Below are positions 25,918 through 34,339 of a DNA stretch of 64,000 nt, one piece after another. Made by a program: the position numbers and the translations under genes. The notes beneath the pieces were generated by a model. The model saw only the letters and a list, made by a program, of their open reading frames with translations, was not told the origin of the DNA and did not search any database. The DNA comes from Bacillota bacterium (GTDB lineage: Bacteria > Bacillota > UBA4882 > UBA8346), in assembly GCA_023400055.1 (NCBI GenBank), contig JAEXFN010000051.1:1-64000 (forward strand), given 5' to 3'. How positions within the stretch are numbered: the stretch's first letter is position 1; each line of letters opens with the position of its first letter.

Positions 25918-25981
25918 CCGATAACAACCACTCGTTGATAGCGAGGATTGGATGTTAGCGTGGTCGTTTAATGGGCCGGGA

Positions 25982-26010
25982 TTGACTCTTCGGTTGGATT
26001 TTGTTATAAT
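25982..26010 (+). promoter_or_regulatory. sigma-A promoter of the trpP-ECF operon
   Basis: TTGACT (25982-25987), a 17-nt spacer and TATAAT (26005-26010). Transcription should begin near 26017, just before the NAG-triplet region. Confidence 0.88.
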
Positions 26011-26021
26011 AAAATTGCCTT

Positions 26022-26124
26022 TAGTTGAGCATAGAATAGTTTAGCCTGGATGAGTGAGATGAGCCGAGTGCCGGTATAAATTTCGTGTTGAATTTAAACC
26101 AAGCGCTGGTCGCTTGGTTTTTTT
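26022..26124 (+). promoter_or_regulatory. TRAP-type tryptophan attenuator leader
   Basis: Triplets TAG or GAG begin at 26022, 26027, 26032, 26037, 26042, 26052, 26056, 26061 and 26066; the slot at 26047 is a degenerate TGG. The 5-nt period (one step of 4) is the spacing that the TRAP (MtrB) ring binds. Next comes a possible antiterminator: AGTGC (26067-26071) and GGTATAAATT (26073-26082) pairing with AATTTAAACC (26091-26100) and GCGCT (26103-26107). Finally there is a terminator: AAACCAAGCG (26096-26105) / CGCTTGGTTT (26111-26120) plus U tract. The two structures exclude each other. Tryptophan-loaded TRAP would block the antiterminator base and cause termination. Confidence 0.78.
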
Positions 26125-26247
26125 GTACCCTGATGCGCTGCATCAGCCGGAATTTACAGCTTTCGGGCATTCGGAACATCAGCTAACTTATGTCGTTCGT
26201 TCGGCGTAAGCCATACGATAAATAAACAAATTCAGGAGGTTGCAGAG

Positions 26248-26805
26248 ATGAGTGTTGAGACGAGAGTAGTCGAGAAAAAAGGGTTAAAAGCGGTGGATGT
26301 GGCGATTGTGGCGGTGCTGCTGGCGGTGGGCGCGGTACTGCGGTATTTTACGCCGCCGATCGCCGGGATCACGCCGAACTTTGTCATTATCATGTATTGT
26401 CTGGCGATCTTATTGATCCGGCCCAGATTCGGCGCTGTTTTGGGAATCGGCTTGGTTGCGGCGGCCATCTGTCAGGTCACGACCAAATCGCTCTTTCCTT
26501 ATCTGAACTTCATCAGCGAGCCGGTAGGGGCGATCGTGGTCGGGTTGCTGGCCATGATCCATCTGGAAAAAGGCTTTTTAAAGTATGTGCGGCCGTTTCT
26601 CATTACTTTGCTGGCCACGCTCGCCAGCGGATTCACTTATATCTCGATTTTCAAAGCAATTACGCTGTTTGTGCAGCTGGGACCGAATCGGCCCAATCCG
26701 GCTTATGCGGCGCTGGTGATCGTGGTACTGGTCACGGCCGTCGCCAATACGATCCTGGGCGGTATCCTGTACTTCCCGTTAAAGGCGGCGTTGGGCAAGA
26801 AATAG
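26248..26805 (+). CDS. trpP: TrpP-like tryptophan transporter, ECF S component
   Basis: The 185-residue product has five to six transmembrane helices and matches the TrpP (YhaG) pattern: VLRYFTPPIAGITPNF, ILLIRPRFGAVLGIG, the long block QVTTKSLFPYLNFISEPVG, and ILGGILYFPLKAAL at the end. In B. subtilis TrpP is the tryptophan importer under TRAP control. Here it is directly followed by dedicated ECF ATPases and EcfT, and preceded by a TRAP-like leader, so tryptophan (or a close aromatic) is the likely substrate. ATG at 26248 follows AGGAGG. The family call is by pattern; another ECF substrate remains possible. Confidence 0.75.
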   Translation: MSVETRVVEKKGLKAVDVAIVAVLLAVGAVLRYFTPPIAGITPNFVIIMYCLAILLIRPRFGAVLGIGLVAAAICQVTTKSLFPYLNFISEPVGAIVVGLLAMIHLEKGFLKYVRPFLITLLATLASGFTYISIFKAITLFVQLGPNRPNPAYAALVIVVLVTAVANTILGGILYFPLKAALGKK

Positions 26806-26845
26806 TCCGGACCGGCGCAAAGCATAGTTAGGAGTGGACCAGACC

Positions 26846-27736
26846 ATGACCCAAAGCACGACCCCGACCATGGACCCGGTCATCGCAGTGGAGAACCTGA
26901 GTTTTACTTATCCCAATGCCGCCAGGCCGGCGTTGAGCGGCATTTCGTTCGCGGTGCGCGCCGGGGAGTTTCTGGGAATCACCGGACCGGCCGGCGCCGG
27001 AAAGTCCACTTTGACCCTTTGCCTGAACGGGATCATTCCTCATTTTCAAGAGGGCGACTTTCAAGGCAAGGTGCTGATCGACGGCCGGGACAGCTTCGCC
27101 GTCAGTTGCGCGGAACTGGCCCACAGCATCGGCAGCGTCTTTCAGGATCCCGAGGCGCAGATCGTGGCCCCCTCGGTCGAAGAGGAGATCGCTTTCGGCC
27201 TGGAAAACCTGGCGGTCGCTCCGGGCGAAATCGACCGGCGGATCGACGAGGCCTTGGAACTGATCGGCATCGCGACGCTGCGCCACCGCTCCACCGCCGA
27301 GTTGTCGGGCGGGCAGAAACAGCGGGTGGCCATTGCCGCGGTCGTCGCCCTGCAACCGCGGATATTAATCCTCGATGAGCCGACTTCGGAGCTGGATCCG
27401 CTCGGGACCAAGGAAGTTTTTGAGGTCCTGCAGGCTTTGAATCAGCGGCTGGGAATGACCATTATCATGGTGGAGCAGAAGATCAATATTATGATGGAGT
27501 ATATTCAGCGCCTGATCATTCTGAATGCCGGAACGGTCATCGCGGACCAAAGTCCCCGGCAGATTATCGCCCGGCCGGAGCTGCTGCTCGATATCGGATT
27601 AAAACCGCCGCCAGTCAGCGAGCTGGCCTTCGGCCTGAAAGAGTCCGGCTTTTATACCGCCGAATTGCCGTTGACTGTGGATGAAGCCTATTGGGGACTG
27701 CTGAAATGTTTCTCCAAAAACGGAGGGCAACGATGA
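26846..27736 (+). CDS. ecfA1: ECF transporter ATPase EcfA (first)
   Basis: The 296-residue ABC ATPase drives the energy-coupling factor module. Motifs: Walker A GPAGAGKST (an Ala replaces the usual second Gly context), Q-loop FQDPEAQIV, signature LSGGQKQRVA, Walker B ILILDEPTSELDP, and an H-switch replaced by VEQK (MIIMVEQKI), as is frequent in this ATPase. The start ATG at 26846 is preferred; GTG at 26834 overlaps the only Shine-Dalgarno. It ends in an ATGA overlap with ecfA2. Confidence 0.9.
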   Translation: MTQSTTPTMDPVIAVENLSFTYPNAARPALSGISFAVRAGEFLGITGPAGAGKSTLTLCLNGIIPHFQEGDFQGKVLIDGRDSFAVSCAELAHSIGSVFQDPEAQIVAPSVEEEIAFGLENLAVAPGEIDRRIDEALELIGIATLRHRSTAELSGGQKQRVAIAAVVALQPRILILDEPTSELDPLGTKEVFEVLQALNQRLGMTIIMVEQKINIMMEYIQRLIILNAGTVIADQSPRQIIARPELLLDIGLKPPPVSELAFGLKESGFYTAELPLTVDEAYWGLLKCFSKNGGQR

Positions 27737-28572
27737 TCTTCGTCAATGACTTGAGTTTCCGCTATCCGGACGGCCCGCCGGTCCTGGACCGGATCAATTT
27801 TACGATTCAGCGGGGCGAGTTTGTGGCGTTGATCGGCCAGAACGGGGCCGGGAAGACGACGCTGCTCAAACATTTTAACGGGCTTCTGAAGCCGACCTCC
27901 GGGAGTTTGCGCATCGCCGACCTGGATACCCGCAAGACGACCACCGGACAGTTGGCCCGGAAGGTCGGTTTTCTGTTTCAAAATCCCGATCATCAAATCT
28001 TCATGCCCACCGTGGCCCAGGAGATCGGTTTCGGCCCGAAGAATCTGGGCCTGACCCGGGCGCAGATCGAGGAGCGGGTCGCCGAGGCCGCCGCCGGCGT
28101 CGGTTTAACGGACTATCTGCAGGAAAACCCACTGTCCCTGAGCAAAGGCCAACGGCAGCGAGTGGCCTTCGCGTCGCTACTGTCGATGAAGCCGGAGGTG
28201 CTGGTGCTGGATGAACCGACCACCGGCCAGGATTACCGGGAGGGCATCGCGATCATGGAGACGGTGAGCCAGCTGCACCGGCAGGGGCATACCATCATTT
28301 TCGTGACCCACGATATGGAACTGGTGGCCGCTTACGCCAAGCGGGTGATCGTGCTCAGCCAGGGCCGGGTGCTGCTGGACGACGCCTGCCAGAAAGTTTT
28401 TTATCAGCCTCAGACCTTGCTGGCCACCAACCTGTTTCCGCCGCAGATCGCCCGGCTGGTTCAGAAGTTCGATCCATCCGCTTACAAGCTGCCGCCGGCC
28501 TTGACGGTATCCGAGTTCCAGGAAGCGATCCGAAGACGATGGGGCGGTGAGACCAATGTCGGTTGTCGCTAG
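27733..28572 (+). CDS. ecfA2: ECF transporter ATPase EcfA' (second)
   Basis: The 279-residue ABC ATPase has Walker A GQNGAGKTT, Q-loop FQNPDHQIF, Walker B VLVLDEPTTGQD and H-loop VTHDME. The signature is LSKGQRQRVA rather than LSGGQ. It pairs with the preceding ATPase as a heterodimer. ATG at 27733 overlaps the upstream stop (ATGA), following GGAGGG. The end overlaps the EcfT gene. Confidence 0.92.
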   Translation: MIFVNDLSFRYPDGPPVLDRINFTIQRGEFVALIGQNGAGKTTLLKHFNGLLKPTSGSLRIADLDTRKTTTGQLARKVGFLFQNPDHQIFMPTVAQEIGFGPKNLGLTRAQIEERVAEAAAGVGLTDYLQENPLSLSKGQRQRVAFASLLSMKPEVLVLDEPTTGQDYREGIAIMETVSQLHRQGHTIIFVTHDMELVAAYAKRVIVLSQGRVLLDDACQKVFYQPQTLLATNLFPPQIARLVQKFDPSAYKLPPALTVSEFQEAIRRRWGGETNVGCR

Positions 28573-29344
28573 TTATGTGCCGCGCGATTCCTGGGTTCAC
28601 CGCTTGAATCCGCTCACCAAGCTGCTTTGGACCCTGGTCGTGATGACGATCAGCTTTTTCTGCGAGGACCCGCTGGCGTTGGCCGGGATCTTCCTCTCGA
28701 TCGTGCTCGTGGCGGCGCTGGGCCGGATTCTCCAGGAGATGCTGCCGGCTTTTAAAGGCTTGCTGATATTCGTGGGGCTTTTCCTGATCCTCCAGGTCTT
28801 TTTCATCAGTGACGGCCAGACGCTGCTTAATCTGATCCCCGGCACCGACCTGCTGCGGATCACCGACCGCGGCTTGCTGGGGTCGCTGGCGATGGGCGGC
28901 CGGATGCTGGTGATCGCCGCCAGTTTCCCGGTGTTCATGGCGACGACGCAGATTAAGGACTTGGTCATCACCCTGGTGGAAAAATTGAAGATCCCTTACG
29001 CCTACGCGTTTATGTTTGTGACTTCGTTGCGGTTCATCCCTACCTTCATGGGGGAGATGGACCAGATTATCCAGGCGCAATGCTCACGCGGGCACCGCCT
29101 CGATGAGCGGAATGTCTTCAAGAAGATCGCGGCCCTTTGTCCGCTGGCGATTCCCTTGATGGTGACTTCCATCAAGAAAGCGGAAGCGCTGGCGATCTCC
29201 ATGGAAACCCGGGGCTTCGGGAGCGGAAAGCGGACTTACCTGCATCAATCGGCCTTCAGTAGCCTCGACTGGCTGGTTTGTGTGGGATTGCTCCTGGTTG
29301 GAGCATTGAGCATAACCATTTGCCTGAAAGGAATTTCGCTATAG
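28556..29344 (+). CDS. ecfT: ECF transporter transmembrane component EcfT
   Basis: The 262-residue product has five to six transmembrane helices and the two coupling motifs of EcfT, QCSRGHRLD and METRGFGSG, which dock into the two ATPases. Opening block WVHRLNPLTKLLWTL is typical. ATG at 28556 (or GTG at 28547) lies inside ecfA2. This completes a four-gene S-A-A'-T set, i.e. a dedicated (group I) ECF transporter. Confidence 0.92.
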   Translation: MSVVASYVPRDSWVHRLNPLTKLLWTLVVMTISFFCEDPLALAGIFLSIVLVAALGRILQEMLPAFKGLLIFVGLFLILQVFFISDGQTLLNLIPGTDLLRITDRGLLGSLAMGGRMLVIAASFPVFMATTQIKDLVITLVEKLKIPYAYAFMFVTSLRFIPTFMGEMDQIIQAQCSRGHRLDERNVFKKIAALCPLAIPLMVTSIKKAEALAISMETRGFGSGKRTYLHQSAFSSLDWLVCVGLLLVGALSITICLKGISL

Positions 29345-29360
29345 GTCACGAAATACTACA

Positions 29361-29446
29361 TAAGTTGAATTAAATCTCTGATATGCATTATGTTCCCAAA
29401 GCCGGCCATGATGGAATCAAGTCATTAAGGAATTTAATTCAACTTA
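29361..29446 (+). other. long-arm hairpin H1 upstream of iorA
   Basis: TAAGTTGAATTAAAT (29361-29375) and its exact complement (29432-29446) make a 15-bp stem around a 56-nt loop. No U tract follows. Its size and arm design match the next hairpin (29459-29542). Confidence 0.75.
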
Positions 29447-29458
29447 TTACTGCCGTAA

Positions 29459-29542
29459 TAGGATGAAATAAATTCCGCTTTGATGCTATTTGCATTCGGC
29501 CTTAGGAATGCAAATTTTAGTTAAGCTATTTATTTCATCCTA
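29459..29542 (+). other. long-arm hairpin H2 upstream of iorA
   Basis: TAGGATGAAATAAAT (29459-29473) and its exact complement (29528-29542) form a 15-bp stem. Inside it a second stem, TTTGCATT/AATGCAAA (29489-29514), forms with a 10-nt loop. Its left arm is 11/15 identical to that of H1. It ends 37 nt before the iorA start. Confidence 0.75.
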
Positions 29543-29579
29543 TATACGTCATGGATTATTCGATACGAGGTGACCTCGG

Positions 29580-31376
29580 TTGGCTAAAAAACTATTGATG
29601 GGGAATGAGGCGATCGCCCGCGGCGCGGTGGAGGCCGGGCTGAATCTGGCGACGGCTTATCCCGGGACCCCTTCCTCGGAGATCATCGGAACCCTGGCCG
29701 AATGGTCCGGGGATTTCGACTATTATGTGGAATGGTCAGTCAACGAGAAAGTGGCCATGGAGGTGGCGGGCGGCGCCGCTTACGCCGGCGGCCGGGCCTT
29801 GGTGGCCATGAAACAGGTGGGCTTGAACGTAGCCAGCGATCCCCTGATGAGCTTGGCCTATATCGGGGTCCGGGGCGCTTTGGTGGTGGTGGTGGCCGAT
29901 GATCCCGGGCCGCATTCCTCCCAGACCGAACAGGATACCCGGGTCTTCGCTAAATTCGCCAAGCTCCCGGTCTTTGATCCGTCATCGCCCGAAGAGGCGT
30001 TGGCGATGACCAAAGCCGCCTTTGAACTTTCTCACACCTATCAATTGCCGGTGCTGCTCCGGCCGACCACCCGGGTCTGCCACGCTACCTCCGGCATTGA
30101 GTTTTCCGAACGGGCGGCGCACCGGCCGGAAGGCTTCACCAAAGACCCCAAATGGGTCATCTTCCCGCGGCTGTCCTATCAGAAACATCAGCTGCTGGAA
30201 GAGACCCGCGTAAAACTGGCGGCCGAATTCAGCGCCGGTCCCTGGAATCCGCTGACCGCGGGGGACCGGATCGGTATCGTGGCCGGCGGGGTTGCTTATC
30301 TCTATGTCCAGGAGGCGGTGGCCCGGTTGGGCTTGCAGCCGACCATCCTCAAGGTGGGGACGCCGCATCCTTTGCCCGGAGCCAAGCTGGAAGAATTGCT
30401 GCGCCGGGTCGACCAGGTCTTCGTTTGCGAGGAACTGGATCCGGTGCTGGAAGAGGGAATCATCGCGCTGGCCGGTAAGGTCGGCTTCCAGGGTCCGATC
30501 TACGGCAAGCAGTCCGGGCATTTCCCTTGGGCGGGCGAGTATAGCGCCGACCGGATCCAGAGCATCCTGGCGCGGACTTTGAACCTCGCTTCAGCCGAGG
30601 CGGAAGTCCCTAAAAAAGATGTTCCGCCGGAGTTGCCGGTCCGTCCGCCGGTCCTTTGCGCCGGCTGTCCGCACCGCGCTTCTTTTTACGCGGTCAAGCG
30701 CGGCAGCCGGGGGAGCAACGCCATTTATACCGGGGATATCGGCTGTTATACCCTGGGCAACGCCCCGCCACTGTCGATGGTCGACACTTGTCTCTGTATG
30801 GGCGCCGGCTTGACCATTGGCCAGGGATTGTTGCGGATGGAGCCCGGTCGGCCGGTTTTTGCCTTTATCGGCGACTCGACTTTCTTCCATACCGGAATTC
30901 CCGGCATCCTTAACGCGGTCTATAACCGGCATCCCATCAAGCTGGTGTTGCTGGACAACAGCACCACCGCGATGACCGGCCACCAGCCCCATCCCGGCCT
31001 GGGCCGGACCGCTTGCGGCGGGGAAGTACCGGCCATCGATCCCGTCCCGTTGCTCAAAGCCTGTGGCGTGGAATGGCTGGAAGTGCTGGATCCGTTGGAT
31101 CTGCCGGCCACCGAGGCGGCGGTCCGGCGCGCGCTGGACTTTCCCGGGGTGGCCGCCTTGGTGCTCCGCTCGCCCTGCGTGGCTACGTTCAAAGCGACCC
31201 GGCGCTTCCGGATCGACAGCGCGGTCTGCAGCAACTGCGGGCGTTGCCTCCGGGAGTTGGGTTGCCCGGCATTCTACCGCGAGGATAAGCCGCAAATCGG
31301 CCCGTCCTGTTATGGTTGCGGGCTATGTGCCCAGATCTGTCCTCAGCAAGCTATCCGGGAGGTGAGCCGGTCATGA
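29580..31376 (+). CDS. iorA: indolepyruvate:ferredoxin oxidoreductase, alpha subunit
   Basis: The 598-residue subunit binds thiamine diphosphate and, with IorB, converts indolepyruvate and other aryl-pyruvates plus CoA to aryl-acetyl-CoA, CO2 and reduced ferredoxin. N-terminal pyrimidine-binding block TAYPGTPSSEIIGTL, CPHRASFYAV and the TPP site GDIGCYTLG ... FIGDSTFFHTG are present. Two [4Fe-4S] motifs close the protein: CSNCGRCLRELGC and CYGCGLCAQICP. The first lacks one residue spacing of a classical CxxCxxCxxxC but is common in IorA. The start is TTG at 29580 behind GAGGTGA; ATGA overlap with iorB. Confidence 0.95.
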   Translation: MAKKLLMGNEAIARGAVEAGLNLATAYPGTPSSEIIGTLAEWSGDFDYYVEWSVNEKVAMEVAGGAAYAGGRALVAMKQVGLNVASDPLMSLAYIGVRGALVVVVADDPGPHSSQTEQDTRVFAKFAKLPVFDPSSPEEALAMTKAAFELSHTYQLPVLLRPTTRVCHATSGIEFSERAAHRPEGFTKDPKWVIFPRLSYQKHQLLEETRVKLAAEFSAGPWNPLTAGDRIGIVAGGVAYLYVQEAVARLGLQPTILKVGTPHPLPGAKLEELLRRVDQVFVCEELDPVLEEGIIALAGKVGFQGPIYGKQSGHFPWAGEYSADRIQSILARTLNLASAEAEVPKKDVPPELPVRPPVLCAGCPHRASFYAVKRGSRGSNAIYTGDIGCYTLGNAPPLSMVDTCLCMGAGLTIGQGLLRMEPGRPVFAFIGDSTFFHTGIPGILNAVYNRHPIKLVLLDNSTTAMTGHQPHPGLGRTACGGEVPAIDPVPLLKACGVEWLEVLDPLDLPATEAAVRRALDFPGVAALVLRSPCVATFKATRRFRIDSAVCSNCGRCLRELGCPAFYREDKPQIGPSCYGCGLCAQICPQQAIREVSRS

Positions 31377-31960
31377 AGCTGGATATTGTTATCGCCGGAG
31401 TCGGCGGCCAGGGCACGGTCCTGGCGTCGCGGGTATTGGCCCAGGCGGCGCTCGATGCCGGTTACCCGGCGCGCACCTCGGAGATGATCGGGATGGCCCA
31501 GCGGGAAGGCTCGGTCCAGAGTCACGTGCGGATCGGCACCGAATTCGGCCCGGTCATCGGCAGTCGCGCCGCGGATATCCTGATCGGCTTCGAGCCGGCG
31601 GAGGCGCAGCGCAGTTGCGATCTTTTGAAACCCGGCGGGATGCTGCTGGTGAATCGCCATCCGGTTCATCCGGTGACGGTGGCTTTGGGCAGTTCCGCTT
31701 ATCCGCTGGAGGCCATCGAAAAATACCTGAACGGTCTGCCGGCCCGGGTGACTTGGGTCGACGGCTTTCAATTGGCGCTCGATAGCGGCAATTTTAGGAC
31801 GTTAAACACGGTGATGCTGGGCGTTCTGGCCAGCAGCGGCGCTTTGCCGTTCGGCCGGGACGAGGTGCTGCGGGTGCTCCTGGCGATGTTGCCGGAGCGG
31901 GTCCGGGCCGTTAACGAGCGGGCCTTTACCTTGGGCTGCCAGGTCCTGAAAGCGTTGTAA
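31373..31960 (+). CDS. iorB: indolepyruvate:ferredoxin oxidoreductase, beta subunit
   Basis: The 195-residue product is the gamma-type partner of IorA, with the N-terminal IAGVGGQGTVLASRVLAQAAL loop (split here from longer sequence) and SEMIGMAQREGSVQSHVR. ATG at 31373 overlaps the iorA stop by 4 nt and follows GGGAGGTGAG. Translation of the two subunits is thus coupled. Confidence 0.94.
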   Translation: MKLDIVIAGVGGQGTVLASRVLAQAALDAGYPARTSEMIGMAQREGSVQSHVRIGTEFGPVIGSRAADILIGFEPAEAQRSCDLLKPGGMLLVNRHPVHPVTVALGSSAYPLEAIEKYLNGLPARVTWVDGFQLALDSGNFRTLNTVMLGVLASSGALPFGRDEVLRVLLAMLPERVRAVNERAFTLGCQVLKAL

Positions 31961-32058
31961 AAAGGCTTAAATCCGGCTTGGTAAGCCGTTACATAGCAAA
32001 AAGGCGAGATTTTGGAGATGCCGCGTGCGGCATATAGCATAGGGGAGGCATAGCTGAG

Positions 32059-33366
32059 ATGATTAATAAAGTGGTTTCCGAGGGTTTCGACGATCTGCAC
32101 AATCAGGAATATTTGAAACTGGGCGGCCGGACCGACGAGTTTCTGAACCATTGGTTGCGGAAGCTCATCGACCGGGTGGCGCACCACAGCCCGTTTTATC
32201 AAAAGAAATTCGCGGCGGTGGGCGTCAACCCGGCGCACTTCGGCGGACTGGCCGATCTGGCGCAGTTGCCGTTCACCTGCAAGGAAGAGCTGCGGGAGGT
32301 CTACCCGCTGGGATTGCAGGCGGTGTCCGACCGGGAAGTGGTCCGGGTTCATTCTTCCTCCGGGACGACCGGCAAGCCGATCATCATCCCTTACACCGCC
32401 AACGACGTGCGGGACTGGGCGGAGATGTTCGCCCGCTGCTTTGCCATGGCCGGAGTGGACCGCGCGGATCGGGTCCAGATCACTCCGGGGTACGGGCTCT
32501 GGACCGCCGGAATCGGCTTTCAGGCGGGCGTGGAGCGCCTGGGGGCGATGGCGATCCCCATGGGGCCCGGCAATACCGATAAACAGCTGCAGATGATGGT
32601 TGATCTGCGGGCCACCGTGCTTTGCAGCACTTCGTCGTATGCGCTGCTGTTGACCGAGGAGATCGAGAAACGGAAGCTGAAAGAGCAGATCCGGCTGCGG
32701 GTGGGCATCATGGGCTCCGAACGCTGGGGCGAGAAGATGCGGGCCCGCATCGAACGCGAACTGGGCATCGAGAGCTTCGACATCTATGGACTGACCGAGA
32801 TCTACGGACCGGGCATCGGCATCGACTGTCCCTGCCACCAGGGGATCCATTACTGGTCCGATTTCCTTCATTTCGAGATCATCGATCCCCTCACCGGGCA
32901 GCGCCTGCCCGACGGCGAACTGGGCGAGCTGGTCATCACCACCCTGTTCAAGGAAGGCGCGCCGCTGGTGCGTTACCGGACCCGCGACCTGACCCGGATC
33001 ATCCCGGGCCGTTGCGCTTGTGGCAGCGTTTATCCGCGCATCGACCGGATCTTGGGCCGGAGCGACGATATGATCAAGATTAAGGGCGTCAACATTTATC
33101 CCGGTCAGATCGAGGACGTCCTGCGGGCGGTGCCCGGCGCCAGCAGCGAGTACCAGATCCGGCTGACCCGGCACGAGAGCCGCGACCAGATGCTGCTGCG
33201 CGTCGAAGGCGAGCGCGGCGTCGACCCGTGGGCGGTGGCCGAGGGAATCAGCCTGGAGTTCAAGAAGAAGATCGGCGTTCAGATCGAGACCGAGGTCCTG
33301 GCTATCGGCGAGCTGCCGCGGAGCGAGAAGAAGTCGAAGCGGGTCTTTGACGAACGGGATATTTAG
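32059..33366 (+). CDS. paaK: phenylacetate-CoA ligase family (aryl-CoA synthetase)
   Basis: The 435-residue adenylate-forming enzyme has the P-loop HSSSGTTGKP, FDIYGLTEIYGPG, the RYRTRDLTRI hinge region and the C-terminal GRSDDMIKIKGVNIYP lysine domain. In aromatic amino acid fermenters PaaK-type ligases next to iorAB interconvert arylacetyl-CoA and arylacetate, conserving ATP. Here that means indoleacetate or phenylacetate. ATG at 32059 follows GGGGAGG. A 7-bp hairpin at 32020-32035 lies in the 98-nt gap after iorB. Confidence 0.92.
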   Translation: MINKVVSEGFDDLHNQEYLKLGGRTDEFLNHWLRKLIDRVAHHSPFYQKKFAAVGVNPAHFGGLADLAQLPFTCKEELREVYPLGLQAVSDREVVRVHSSSGTTGKPIIIPYTANDVRDWAEMFARCFAMAGVDRADRVQITPGYGLWTAGIGFQAGVERLGAMAIPMGPGNTDKQLQMMVDLRATVLCSTSSYALLLTEEIEKRKLKEQIRLRVGIMGSERWGEKMRARIERELGIESFDIYGLTEIYGPGIGIDCPCHQGIHYWSDFLHFEIIDPLTGQRLPDGELGELVITTLFKEGAPLVRYRTRDLTRIIPGRCACGSVYPRIDRILGRSDDMIKIKGVNIYPGQIEDVLRAVPGASSEYQIRLTRHESRDQMLLRVEGERGVDPWAVAEGISLEFKKKIGVQIETEVLAIGELPRSEKKSKRVFDERDI

Positions 33367-33393
33367 GCTTTTGGCAGGAGAAAATCCTCGCTT

Positions 33394-33415
33394 ACCCGCT
33401 GCGGCGGGTTTTTTC
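33394..33415 (+). terminator. terminator after paaK
   Basis: ACCCGC/GCGGGT with a 4-nt loop, then TTTTTTCTTTT. It ends the aromatic cluster. Confidence 0.8.
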
Positions 33416-33487
33416 TTTTGGCGGCACTCTTTCTCCTTTAAACCCGAACCGGCAAGGCGGCGCGGGGTCCGGCGAGAACCGCGCAAG

Positions 33488-33697
33488 CTCCCGGCCATCC
33501 TGCCGCGTCTCGGGCAGGCTTGCCCAAGCCATGGGAAGACCTTCCGAAGCCCCAAGCGGTTCCGTTCCGCGCTCCGGAAGACCTTCCCGACTTCATGACG
33601 GACCCTCCCGGGTCGCGGGCTGACCTGTCCGGGGCTCGGGAACGTTTGCCGCATCCCCAAGCGGGCATTCGCGGCCTGAAGCGGGTCATTCCGGATG
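33488..33697. repeat. 21-bp period array, family B (locus 1, about ten units)
   Basis: About ten degenerate 21-bp units, with conserved cores of the form CGGGAAGACCTTCCCG (a dyad of GGGAA and TTCCC arms). Translation in any frame shows a 7-residue period, which is a by-product of the 21-bp period. A second copy of the family lies at 54393-54602. Confidence 0.85.
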
Positions 33698-34095
33698 GGG
33701 GAGAATCCGTCACTGGCGGGGAGGCAATAGCGGAAGGGAAATCTTTTAGTAATAATTTTTACATCTTTATTAAAATTATTGCATGGCTTTTTTCGAAGCG
33801 TATGCCATAATAAAGGGGATGGACGACAATCATCAAAACTCCTTTCTTTCCCGCTACGGCGGGTTCTTTTATATCGTAGGCCGCGTTTCATCCGGACGGA
33901 TTTTTAAACGATCGGTCGTCATTATAAAGGATAATGTAAAATTTCGTTTAAAGTTATCGATAAATGAAATGTTTTGGTTTGATTGCATGGGGAGGCTTAT
34001 TTTCGGGGCTAAAGGAAACCGGAAATGAGAACCGACCGGAATGGTCCCTTTCTCATGCACTGGGATATTGCTGATGATTCGGCCAAGAAGGGGGA
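33698..34095. other. intergenic gap after array B1
   Basis: No gene was recognised. One terminator-like hairpin, CCCGC (33850-33854) / GCGGG (33859-33863) then TTCTTTT, resembles the one after paaK. Short open frames lack ribosome sites. Confidence 0.5.
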
Positions 34096-34287
34096 TCACG
34101 CTTTCAATTTTTCGTACTCGTTCAGGGCCTCGTCCATCTCGATGCTCACCAGCAAAACCGCTTCGTCCGTCCCGCCAGTTGCCTCGTACAGGCGCTGCAA
34201 CTTCTCCCGTAACACGGCAATCCGTTGTTCCAAGGCCCCTAATTCCTGATTTTTATCATCTCCTAAAATATGGGCAGCATAAACCAT
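34096..34287 (-). CDS. Spo0E-family aspartyl-phosphate phosphatase
   Basis: The 63-residue product is a helical hairpin with the Spo0E signature SIEMDEALNEY near the C-terminus (Ser, Asp and the hydrophobic pattern of SxxLDxxI), and IAVLREKLQRLYEATGGTDE before it. Spo0E-like proteins dephosphorylate Spo0A~P and delay sporulation. ATG at 34287 follows AAGGAA. The N-terminal MVYAAHILGDD is an unusual extension. Confidence 0.82.
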   Translation of the reverse strand: MVYAAHILGDDKNQELGALEQRIAVLREKLQRLYEATGGTDEAVLLVSIEMDEALNEYEKLKA

Positions 34288-34339
34288 AATTTTATTCCTT
34301 ATGGAAAAATGTTATAATAAACAACGCAACTTAAAATTA

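Noticed and set aside
26132..26145. GATGC-GCT-GCATC hairpin after the TRAP leader as a second terminator
   Set aside because: The stem is only five pairs and no U tract follows.
31768..33891. A 707-codon open frame on the minus strand opposite iorB/paaK
   Set aside because: It lies antisense to a well-conserved aryl-CoA ligase, its translation is low complexity in composition and matches no family, and the high G+C third positions of paaK explain the lack of stops.
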